The position numbers and the translations under genes are program-made. A DNA stretch of 64,000 nucleotides from Citrifermentans bremense R1 (lineage in GTDB: Bacteria > Desulfobacterota > Desulfuromonadia > Geobacterales > Geobacteraceae): positions 1-64,000 of the forward strand of contig NZ_AUGE01000015.1 in assembly GCF_000426865.1 (NCBI RefSeq). The letters run 5' to 3'. Positions 1 through 6,201 of this stretch are shown piece by piece. How positions within the stretch are numbered: the stretch's first letter is position 1; each line of letters starts with the position of its first letter. Under the pieces are notes generated by a model. It was not told the origin of the DNA, made no database searches, and saw only the letters and a list, made by a program, of their open reading frames with translations.

Positions 1-56
1 GGGAAGGACTCGATGCGGCGGAAGAGATCGACGTTGACCTGACACGGGACCTATGA
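1..56 (+). CDS. C-terminal end of an unidentified gene (partial)
   Basis: An open frame enters from the left edge and ends at a TGA at 54-56, giving 17 acidic residues ending in DLTRDL. Too little is visible to name a family. Its only context is the block of transposon-end-like repeats starting 30 nt after the stop, which would suit the last gene of an insertion element, but that is inference. It may equally be a chance open frame. Confidence 0.25.
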   Translation, partial: EGLDAAEEIDVDLTRDL

Positions 57-85
57 GACAGTGACGACCTCACCTCGCGACTACC

Positions 86-175
86 CGGTCGCAATCCCCG
101 GAACGCTGGTCGCAATCACAGCGGAACGGCGGTCACAATCACATCAGTTCACCCGGTCGCAATCATCGGAATACG
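86..175. repeat. Four imperfect 21-24 bp repeats (CGGTCGCAATC core)
   Basis: The core CGGTCGCAATC occurs at 86-96, 107-117 (first base T), 130-140 (A for G at position 6) and 154-164. Copies 1, 2 and 4 are followed after a few bases by GGAACG or GGAATACG. Spacing is 21, 23 and 24 bp, close to two helical turns. Arrays like this are typical transposase-binding sites at the ends of IS21- or Mu-like elements, and the array sits just after a gene end. No transposase is visible in the window, so the assignment to a transposon end is inference. Confidence 0.5.
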
Positions 176-261
176 CAATATTGCACCTCTACCAGTTGAT
201 ATCCCTATCCAGCACTTCCCACACGGCCACAAATGTTGGCTTACCCTTTTTCAGTTAGCAA

Positions 262-395
262 TGGTGCCTACCGCCTGCGTAATTGGCAGTCAAGCGGTCG
301 TCAGTTCGATCCTGACCTTATCGGAAGGAACTTCCTGAGGCGTCAATGGGGGAGTGGAACTTGCACTCTCGCGGGTTCGAATCCCGTTTCCCCTT
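262..395 (+). other. Two degenerate tRNA-like fragments
   Basis: Two perfect T-arm hairpins lie 71 bp apart: GTCAG-TTCGATC-CTGAC at 300-316 and GCGGG-TTCGAAT-CCCGT at 371-387. The first is preceded by D-arm-like sequence (TAATTGGCAG), and the second is followed by a pyrimidine-rich acceptor-like TTCCCC. In neither case can a complete cloverleaf be folded: the first lacks a pairing acceptor stem and the second has only about 23 nt between its 5' G-run and the T-arm. The spacing is that of adjacent tRNA genes, so these look like deleted tRNA genes carried by the mobile element. Confidence 0.3.
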
Positions 396-432
396 AATAA
401 ATGAGTAAAAGCCCCCTACTTCCCCTTCTGTC

Positions 433-477
433 AAATTTACTTAATTGACTTGTAAATTTACTTAATGCTGCTATAAT
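433..477 (+). promoter_or_regulatory. Promoter with 21-bp-spaced direct-repeat operator for the HTH gene
   Basis: The 13-mer AAATTTACTTAAT is present twice, at 433-445 and 454-466, exactly 21 bp apart (two helical turns). TATAAT at 472-477 is a perfect -10 element. The best -35 candidate at normal spacing is TTGTAA at 450-455 (16-bp spacer), which overlaps the second repeat. The gene 32 bp downstream encodes an XRE-type DNA-binding protein, so an autoregulatory operator covering the promoter is the simplest reading. Regulation itself is inferred. Confidence 0.6.
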
Positions 478-508
478 ATAAATCATCACCACGACAGGAG
501 GCTACAAA

Positions 509-1525
509 ATGAACGATAGTGAAGCTCTGGTGGAACTCGCGCTCCGAACTCTGTCCTGCAAGCAGAAGGAACTCGCCCTTCGCCTCGGCGTTTCACCTGC
601 CCAAATCAGTAAGTGGAAGAAGGGAGAGTATATGTCATACGACATGGAGAAAAAGCTCCGTGACATCACTAATATTGGTGACAGAGATCCTGAATTGGTA
701 TTGCGATCAGACTCTCTTGAAGACGTGGATAAGTGGGAGAATTTGATACGTTACATAGCCGATTCAGCAATGGATAATGCTGAAACTGGATACCGCACTG
801 ACCCCCTTCTAGATGAGGAAGGATTTTTGTGTGAGCAGACATTCTCCGTTCTCAGAGAAATGGGCGTTGAACTACCGAGAAAGTTCCCAAAAGACATTGA
901 CTATGACGGAGATGATATCGAAGACATCTGCGAAATCCTATTCAAGGAGAACCCGTACTCGTCCCTCATCTACGAGATCTACACGTCGCTCAACGATGTC
1001 TATGGATTCTACGTTGCATACCTTTCTTCCACCTTGTTTGAAGACGCGCTCCTTGAAGAAGGAATAGGCGAAGAAATCGAGCCAAACCTTATAAGGTTAG
1101 CTGCTTCTAAGATCGAAGATGGCAAAGGATTGACGTCTAACTTCGACAGCTTCAAATACAAAGTCACAAAAGAATACGAAGAGTGGCTGAACAAAGTCAA
1201 AGAGGCTGCCTTCAAGGCCGGTATACCGCTCAAAGCCGAGCTTCTTGAGTTGGTCTACGATGATCATGACCACCTCGGATGCGAAGCAGAAGCCGAGAGC
1301 TTCGGTTTTAGATCCTCGCAAATACATCCAGATATTTACATGAATGAACTCCTCCAGGGCATGCGAGCGATCCATCAGATTTTGCCCTTCATCATGAAGA
1401 AGCTAGGGATCTACGACGAGTTCAAGTTAGACAGGGCAGATCTTACCGCCAGAGGACCAAGCAGCCCCGCGAGCAGAGCGGAAGAAAGCCGGGAAAACGA
1501 AAACGAAGACGAAGGGGACAGCTAA
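509..1525 (+). CDS. XRE-type helix-turn-helix protein with uncharacterised acidic C-terminus
   Basis: A 338-residue protein. Residues 18-40 (KQKELALRLGVSPAQISKW and following) form a classical Cro/CI helix-turn-helix. The remaining roughly 290 residues are acidic, predicted soluble, and match no family I recognise; the tail (about 315-338) is low-complexity Glu/Asn/Ser. AGGAGG at 496-501 lies 7 nt before the ATG. The gene has lower G+C than the core genes to the right, a TATAAT promoter, and lies inside the element that ends at the tRNA-Ser fragment, all pointing to horizontal acquisition. It could be an element regulator or an accessory (for example defence or maintenance) protein; the sequence does not decide. 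Confidence 0.8.
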   Translation: MNDSEALVELALRTLSCKQKELALRLGVSPAQISKWKKGEYMSYDMEKKLRDITNIGDRDPELVLRSDSLEDVDKWENLIRYIADSAMDNAETGYRTDPLLDEEGFLCEQTFSVLREMGVELPRKFPKDIDYDGDDIEDICEILFKENPYSSLIYEIYTSLNDVYGFYVAYLSSTLFEDALLEEGIGEEIEPNLIRLAASKIEDGKGLTSNFDSFKYKVTKEYEEWLNKVKEAAFKAGIPLKAELLELVYDDHDHLGCEAEAESFGFRSSQIHPDIYMNELLQGMRAIHQILPFIMKKLGIYDEFKLDRADLTARGPSSPASRAEESRENENEDEGDS

Positions 1526-1686
1526 ATGCTACCGACAACCTTTTAGCAGCCTAAAACATCTGTCTGAGCCCATGATTACAAGGAGATATATGAGGCTCGG
1601 ATGGCTGTTCGAAAAACCCGGGCGGTGTCTTCGAAGACAATCATGTGGCAGAGAACCCGGCTTAGACTTTCACTGAGCTTTCACAT

Positions 1687-1711
1687 CACCTGTTTGATTC
1701 AGGTGGTTTTT
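1687..1711 (+). terminator. Rho-independent terminator after the HTH gene
   Basis: CACCTG (1687-1692) pairs with CAGGTG (1700-1705) across a 7-nt loop and is followed by G and TTTTT. It lies 160 nt downstream of the HTH gene stop and is its probable transcript end. Confidence 0.5.
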
Positions 1712-1728
1712 ACTAGACTTTACTGGAC
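1709..1728. repeat. Tandem decamers near the element boundary
   Basis: TTTACTAGAC (1709-1718) is followed directly by TTTACTGGAC (1719-1728), differing at one base. They lie 75-95 bp inside the inferred attachment site at 1801-1828. Short direct repeats at this distance are where tyrosine integrases place arm-type sites. That role is inference; no integrase gene is in the window. Confidence 0.35.
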
Positions 1729-1800
1729 TTTGGCTGGTAGGCGTGTGGGTTTAAGTTTCTGAAATTACAGTAAAATTAGAAAAATACCAGAGGAGTTAAG

Positions 1801-1828
1801 TCGCGTTCGAATCCCTATCTCTCCGCCA
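1801..1828 (+). other. Partial tRNA-Ser 3' end: attachment-site duplicate (att) of an integrated element
   Basis: The stretch contains the T-loop GTTCGAATCC and the acceptor strand TCTCTCC, then discriminator G (1825) and CCA (1826-1828). This is the 3' portion of a class II tRNA-Ser whose 5' acceptor strand would read GGAGAGA. The rest of the tRNA is absent here. It is followed at once by a strong terminator, as a real tRNA gene would be. Elements using tyrosine integrases rebuild the tRNA at one end and leave such a 3' copy at the other. The intact tRNA-Ser and the integrase should therefore lie left of position 1. Confidence 0.65.
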
Positions 1829-1834
1829 CCTTAC

Positions 1835-1865
1835 AAAAAGGCCAGTCATTGCGACTGGCCTTTTT
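1835..1865 (+). terminator. Rho-independent terminator of the original tRNA-Ser gene
   Basis: GGCCAGTC (1840-1847) pairs with GACTGGCC (1853-1860) over a 5-nt loop, flanked by AAAAA and TTTTT, so it can work in both directions. It starts 7 nt after the tRNA-Ser CCA and now terminates transcription leaving the integrated element. Confidence 0.8.
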
Positions 1866-1997
1866 GGCGTTTTATGTGCAGATATGTAGCGATCGCGCCC
1901 TCACTTGGTCGGAGTAAGCAACGAACTGACCAGCGTCCCCCTCAGCCTACAAAACCGTTTTCGCCATCGCCTGCTATTTGGATCACCATTGTTTCAA

Positions 1998-2189
1998 CTA
2001 TTTGGGGCCCTCGGACGTTTTCTTCATCTTGGTTGACTTCAGCAGATCGACGATTACCCCGTCTTTCCAGATATAACAAGGGGTCCTGTTCTTTCGGGCA
2101 AGGGAATGGGCAGCCTTTGCGGCACGCTTCATGGCAGCACCAACGGCAACAAATTCAGGATTATCTAAAACCACTGCTTTTTTGTTCAT
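1998..2189 (-). CDS. Small hypothetical protein (63 aa)
   Basis: The 63-residue product is basic, starts MNKKAVVLDNPEF and contains the stretch PCYIWKDGVIVDL. The start is well supported: on the minus strand GAGGAG lies 7 nt before the ATG. There is no signal peptide or membrane segment. I do not recognise the family. The size, charge and position beside an element junction and a toxin-antitoxin pair would suit a plasmid- or phage-type accessory protein, but no function is claimed. A second, weaker minus-strand ORF precedes it (2220-2378). Confidence 0.55.
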   Translation of the reverse strand: MNKKAVVLDNPEFVAVGAAMKRAAKAAHSLARKNRTPCYIWKDGVIVDLLKSTKMKKTSEGPK

Positions 2190-2219
2190 CTGTTTTCTCC
2201 TCGCTCACACGGCGTATCT

Positions 2220-2378
2220 CTATCCAGGGGCTACCGCCGACTTTCGTTTTGGTGTCGGCAATGCCCCATCGATGACACTACCATCCTCAATAACGAAGAC
2301 CGCGAGCACACGTTCGTACTTTGTGATGTGTGAGACGCCACGCCTTGTACCACATTCGCACAGTGATAAACAAGTCAC
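2220..2378 (-). CDS. Possible small ORF or gene remnant (52 aa)
   Basis: A minus-strand frame from GTG at 2378 to TAG at 2220 encodes 52 residues including CECGTRRG and YERVLAVFVIEDGSVIDG. The Cys-rich N-terminus followed by a hydrophobic/acidic strand looks protein-like, but there is no good ribosome-binding site and the start codon is GTG. It lies just upstream of, and is co-oriented with, the 63-aa ORF. It may be the truncated end of a larger gene. Function unknown. Confidence 0.25.
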   Translation of the reverse strand: MTCLSLCECGTRRGVSHITKYERVLAVFVIEDGSVIDGALPTPKRKSAVAPG

Positions 2379-2454
2379 CCGAAACCGAAAACAGCAAGAA
2401 TAGAATAGCGGAAAGAGCCGGGGGTTGCTATCTATTGGCCCAGGAGGAGTCGCT

Positions 2455-3310
2455 TTGAAACAACTTACCGCAAACGATTACCTGGAGAGGCTGAACCGGG
2501 TGCAGGTATTTATCTGGGAGAATCTGGACCGGTCGCTCTCCTTGGCTCGGCTGGCAGAGGTGGCCTGTTTTTCACCCTTCCACTTTCACCGCATTTTCGC
2601 CGCTCACGTTGGCGAAACCCTTCATGACCATGTGCGGAGGCTGCGCCTGGAACGGGCGGCGATGCGACTTGACCGTACCGCCGAGAGCGTCACGGAGATC
2701 GCCATGGCGACCGGCTTCGATACGCCCGCAGCATTTTCCAAAGCCTTTCGATGCCACTTCGGCCAAACCCCTTCGGAGTTCAGGGACGCAGGCGCTCCAA
2801 CAACGAACCCTCCTGGATCACTGATCCTGCCGGAAGCCATCCCGCTGAAACCTGAGATAAAGCAGATCGCGGAGAAGGAGGTCCTCTTCGTCCGCCGCAG
2901 CGGCCCGTATGCTGATGCCGCAGCCGCTGCGTGGAGCGCTCTCATGGGGTTTGCCTACCAAAGGAAAATCATTACCGCAGAGACGGAGCTGATCGGCATC
3001 TCCCACGACGATCCCGAAATCACCCCGGAGAGCCGGATCCGTTACGACCTGCATCACCTCTTCCGGAAACCTGCGGCCGGAAGGGGATGTGGGGACGCTG
3101 ACCATCCCCGGAGGAAGGTACGCTGTCTTCCTGCATAAAGGACCATACGAGGAGATGGGACAAACGTTGCGGGGAATCTTTGCCGGCTGGCTTCCCGCAA
3201 GCGGCGCGCGACTGCGCGAGTGCCCGGCGTTCGAGAGATACCTCAACCGTGATCCCCGCCGCACCAAACCAGCCAACCTGCGCACCGAGATCTGGCTGCC
3301 GCTGGCATAG
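2455..3310 (+). pseudogene. AraC-family regulator with GyrI-like effector domain, frameshifted
   Basis: Residues 1-105 from the TTG at 2455 form an AraC-type double helix-turn-helix (LARLAEVACFSPFHFHRIF; VTEIAMATGFDTPAAFSKAF). The second half is a GyrI-like/AraC_E_bind ligand domain. The first frame runs through RIRYD at 3034-3048 and then degenerates. The following frame resumes at once with CITSSGNLRPEGDVGTLTIP and continues to NLRTEIWLPLA and the stop at 3308-3310. Total length is one base over a multiple of three, so one base was gained or two lost near 3049. AGGAGG at 2442-2447 supports the TTG start over an upstream TTG at 2425. The product is probably inactive unless this is a sequencing error. 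Confidence 0.8.
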
Positions 3311-3335
3311 ATACCCTCTTCCAAAGGAGAGCCCC

Positions 3336-3470
3336 ATGGAACAGATCGATTACAAGAAGCGGCTCAAGCACCTTTTCGCCCCCTCCACCAAGCAGGTGGA
3401 AACGGTGGACGTGCCGAAGATGAACTTCCTGATGGTGGACGGCGCCGGCGATCCGAACACCTCGCAGTAG
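3336..3470 (+). pseudogene. Truncated GyrI-like small-molecule-binding protein
   Basis: From ATG 3336 the frame gives 44 residues: MEQIDYKKRLKHLF, then VDVPKMNFLMVDGAGDPNTS, ending at a TAG. This is the recognisable N-terminus of the roughly 200-residue GyrI-like family that normally continues after GDPNTSQ. Shifting one frame after the stop recovers only ADVM before similarity is lost, so a base was lost and the rest of the gene was deleted. A GGAGAG motif precedes the start. It lies 25 nt after the frameshifted AraC-GyrI gene, so the two were probably an operon that is now decaying together. Confidence 0.7.
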
Positions 3471-3571
3471 CCGATGTCATGAAGCAGACTCCGTCGGCGC
3501 AGCGACTCCCTTGTCTTCATGACCGCTTAGGCGGAGCCCCTGTTTCTGGATCCCTACTCTCGTCATATCAG

Positions 3572-3600
3572 AAGGGGCCGGTCACCATGACCGGCCCCTT
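3572..3600. terminator. Strong bidirectional hairpin terminator
   Basis: AAGGGGCCGGTCA (3572-3584) pairs perfectly with TGACCGGCCCCTT (3588-3600) around a 3-nt loop. It ends the GyrI remnant region. The T-run on the plus side is interrupted (CGCCGTTTT). Confidence 0.7.
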
Positions 3601-3660
3601 CGCCGTTTTAGCCTTCAGACCTACTGACACTTCATTTCCTTATATTTCAAGACCTGGCAC

Positions 3661-3696
3661 TTGCTACCTTGCTACCTTGCTACCTTGCTACCTTGC
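3661..3696. repeat. 8-bp tandem repeat (TTGCTACC x4)
   Basis: Four exact copies of TTGCTACC (3661-3692) are followed by a partial TTGC. It is intergenic, between the terminator at 3600 and the end of the toxin gene at 3731. A unit that is not a multiple of three can vary in number, but it lies in no reading frame, so a phase-variation role is not supported. Confidence 0.8.
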
Positions 3697-3730
3697 AGCG
3701 GTCGGTGAAGAAGGACGACAACGGGAAGCT

Positions 3731-4258
3731 TTACAATTTCCCCGCGGTTTTTAAAACTGATCGGATAGTTGACAGCGGCAGAAGCAAAGAAAACGGTGTG
3801 TCCAGCAGTGGCAACGCACCATAGCTGGCATACCAATTTGCTACGGCTTCATTCTTGGCATCAATCAACAATGCCACGCCCCCCACGTCTTGAGAAGCAC
3901 GAAGGCAACGCCGGCCCGCCGATAGAAGAAGTTGCCCGCCCAGCCCCTTGCCCTGCATAGACTTGTCTATAGCCAGCCGGCCAAGACGGAAAACGGGCAC
4001 GTCATGCCGTGCTAAACCTCGCTTGATGACTGCAGGAGTACGCGAAAATTCTACAGAGGCGGGACTAAGGGAATAGAAACCCAGAACGAGGGATGCATCA
4101 TCATCTCTTACCGCAAGAAAAGTCTTCGATCCCCCTTGCTCATGCATTTGACGCGCGTGACGGCGCAAAAAATCGTTCAATGCAGTATCACCACAATCAA
4201 AGGCATCTCGATTATGGCGTTTGGAAATAGGCTCTTCATGCCAAAGGGGGACGGTCAT
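3731..4258 (-). CDS. GNAT-family acetyltransferase toxin (TacT-like)
   Basis: A 175-residue protein of the GNAT fold. FRLGRLAIDKSMQGKGLGGQLL (about residues 90-111) carries the acetyl-CoA pyrophosphate-binding loop QGKGLGG, and the C-terminal ANWYASYGALPLLD matches the TacT/AtaT toxin group, which acetylates the amino group of charged tRNAs to block translation. The ATG lies 2 nt after the stop of the DUF1778 antitoxin gene, the usual antitoxin-first arrangement. The catalytic Tyr of these toxins is plausibly the WYASYG tyrosine. Substrate tRNA cannot be told from the sequence. Confidence 0.88.
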   Translation of the reverse strand: MTVPLWHEEPISKRHNRDAFDCGDTALNDFLRRHARQMHEQGGSKTFLAVRDDDASLVLGFYSLSPASVEFSRTPAVIKRGLARHDVPVFRLGRLAIDKSMQGKGLGGQLLLSAGRRCLRASQDVGGVALLIDAKNEAVANWYASYGALPLLDTPFSLLLPLSTIRSVLKTAGKL

Positions 4259-4260
4259 GA

Positions 4261-4536
4261 TTACAGGACAGGCAAGTCATTAGCCGCCGCCAGCAGCTTC
4301 GCATTGGGAGCGGGCGGATTTTCCAGAGCCTCCAGCACGCGCAGGCTGTCGCGCTCCGATAGCGAAACCTGTTCAGCCTGGGCAATCACGGCCTTTGCCG
4401 CCTGTATGGCGTTGCGCAGCACAAAATCTGTAAGGCCGGTATGCTCGTAGGCAACGGCACGCATCAATAACGCTTTGTCATCCGGATGTATTCTCAGTGA
4501 CATCCTATTATTCTCTTCAACGGCGACTCTAGGCAT
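4261..4536 (-). CDS. DUF1778 ribbon-helix-helix antitoxin (TacA-like)
   Basis: A 91-residue protein. The N-terminus (about 10-50: RMSLRIHPDDKALLMRAVAY, then TDFVLRNAIQAA) is a DUF1778 ribbon-helix-helix that both binds DNA and dimerises. The C-terminal segment (about 55-91) is the usual toxin-neutralising tail. GGAGG lies 5 nt before the ATG. As in the family, the pair is expected to repress its own promoter, here at 4567-4595. It is followed after 2 nt by the toxin gene. Confidence 0.9.
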   Translation of the reverse strand: MPRVAVEENNRMSLRIHPDDKALLMRAVAYEHTGLTDFVLRNAIQAAKAVIAQAEQVSLSERDSLRVLEALENPPAPNAKLLAAANDLPVL

Positions 4537-4566
4537 CTCGACCTCCTATACCTTGTACATATTCAA

Positions 4567-4595
4567 ATCGTACGTAAATCGCAAGCGCTTGTCAA
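4567..4595 (-). promoter_or_regulatory. Promoter of the TacA/TacT-like operon
   Basis: On the minus strand TTGACA (4595-4590), a 17-bp spacer and TACGAT (4572-4567) make a near-consensus sigma-70 promoter 31 bp from the antitoxin start. CGATTT occurs twice across the -10 region, and GTAC half-sites flank it, a plausible ribbon-helix-helix operator. Autoregulation is inferred from the family. Confidence 0.7.
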
Positions 4596-4822
4596 TCGTG
4601 CACAGGTTCCCATTTTTCCTTTCAGACCTGCTGCTACCTCATAGCCCGAGGCTTCAAGCTTATGTTTCAAAACCTAACAAGCACCCCTGCACCCGGCTCG
4701 AGTTCAGACCGCAGCCAATTTTTACATCTCTTTACCTGCCAACTTCACTGTAACTCACTCCTCGACACAAGCCCCTTCTGAACCACCTCCACCTTGTCAG
4801 GTGCTTCTCGAGCGCCGGCTGA

Positions 4823-6181
4823 CTAGAAGAAGTACATCATGGAAAACCGGAAGACGTTGGCCTTGCCGAGGTCCGAGGTGCCGGCGGTGACGTTACCGTA
4901 GCGGGTGCTCACGTACTGGTACTCGGCAGCTACCCTTATCGCGGCGTTCAGGTCGTAGGCAGCGTTGGCGAAGATCTGCGAGCTCGACCTCTGGAAGTCT
5001 TTGATGCCACTCTCGACAAATGCCTCCTGGTCCTTGGCGCCCCTCATGCCGTACCCCGTGGTGAGGCCCAAGTTCTGGGTCGGGTAGAAGATCGCCTGGC
5101 CGAATATGCCGTACCCCTTGGCGCCCGTCTTGTCGCCGGCGGGGCCCACGAGCGGAGCGAGCGTGGCGTAGTTGAAGGCCATGTTCGCCGCCTGGTACAC
5201 TTGCCCCTCGAAGGAAGCGGTCATAGCCCTGCTCTTGCCGTCGGAGGAACTGAGAACCGGAACGAAGGTGTAGAAACCGTACCCCCAGGAATCGACGGTG
5301 TGGGTGTTGCCTGACACCTCCTGGTTGCCGTAGAGCCCGAAGAATCCCGCCTGGAGCGAATTCATCGGGATGCCCCAGAACCCCGGGGCCACCCCGAGCG
5401 CCTTGCTGACCCACATCGCCTGTCCGGCGACGTTGGGCTTCGCCCCCCAGGTCTCACCCGCCGTGCCGTTGGCCGTGTTCGAATCCTGGGTCGGATGCTG
5501 GAGGGCTGCGATGAGCTTCAGGGTGTTCCGGTCGTCAAGTTTAACCTTCTGGGTCACCCTCAATTGCGGGACGCGCGGGGTGGTCGGGTTGCCGGTGGTT
5601 TGCCCCTGGCCGAAGTCGATGGTAGAAGCCGATGCGGGGCCGAAGACGTCCCAGGACTGGCCGAAAAGGAACTGGGTGTTGGCCCAGTCGAGGGTGCCGT
5701 AGGCGAGCCGTATCCTCATGTTGGCGGACTCGGCGCTGCTCCCGCCGGAACCGAAGAAGTCGGTCTCGATGAGGGCACCGGTCTTCGCCCCCCGAAACGC
5801 GGGCCCTTCGGCCTTGAACCAGAGCCGGCTCTGCCGGGCGCTGAAGAGAGACTGGTCCTGCTTACCCGCAGGCGAACTGCTCTTGGGGATGCCGTTTGGC
5901 TGCAAGGTGGCCACGGTCCCCACCCCGTTAGCGGTCCCGAGGTTCACCGAGTTGTAGATGTAGTCGAGCTTTACGTACCCCCCCAGAGACATCTTGAACT
6001 TGCTGGTCACCGGGGCAGAGATCTTCCCATAGATGCCGGGGGCGACTTCACATGAAGGGTTGAAGTCGCAGTTGTAAGGCGCATCCCCTCCCTGCGACAG
6101 CTCCTGCGCCCATGCCGAGGTTGCGGATAAAGCGGTGATCATGCCGACGGCCAAAACTCTTCGCACCATTTTCTCTCTCAT
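4823..6181 (-). CDS. Outer-membrane porin (DcaP-like)
   Basis: A 452-residue precursor. MREKMVRRVLAVGMITALSA and the following SAWA-QE make a clear Sec signal peptide. The mature part has the aromatic/glycine alternation of a beta-barrel (FKMSLGGYVKLDYIYNS; RQSRLWFKAEGP; RVAAEYQYVSTRYG) and ends in Phe (MMYFF), the usual BAM signal. GAGGAG lies 4 nt before the ATG at 6181; an in-frame TTG 12 nt upstream is unlikely. It is the last gene of a minus-strand cluster with CoA-transferase, thiolase and acyl-CoA dehydrogenases, so it probably admits the organic acid that the cluster degrades. The DcaP assignment is by general resemblance. Confidence 0.8.
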   Translation of the reverse strand: MREKMVRRVLAVGMITALSATSAWAQELSQGGDAPYNCDFNPSCEVAPGIYGKISAPVTSKFKMSLGGYVKLDYIYNSVNLGTANGVGTVATLQPNGIPKSSSPAGKQDQSLFSARQSRLWFKAEGPAFRGAKTGALIETDFFGSGGSSAESANMRIRLAYGTLDWANTQFLFGQSWDVFGPASASTIDFGQGQTTGNPTTPRVPQLRVTQKVKLDDRNTLKLIAALQHPTQDSNTANGTAGETWGAKPNVAGQAMWVSKALGVAPGFWGIPMNSLQAGFFGLYGNQEVSGNTHTVDSWGYGFYTFVPVLSSSDGKSRAMTASFEGQVYQAANMAFNYATLAPLVGPAGDKTGAKGYGIFGQAIFYPTQNLGLTTGYGMRGAKDQEAFVESGIKDFQRSSSQIFANAAYDLNAAIRVAAEYQYVSTRYGNVTAGTSDLGKANVFRFSMMYFF

Positions 6182-6201
6182 GATTCTCCTCAAACTGCCG
6201 G

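Noticed and set aside
3661-3696. Phase-variable repeat
   Set aside because: The 8-bp repeat lies in no reading frame and about 900 bp from the toxin-antitoxin promoter, so no switching role is supported.
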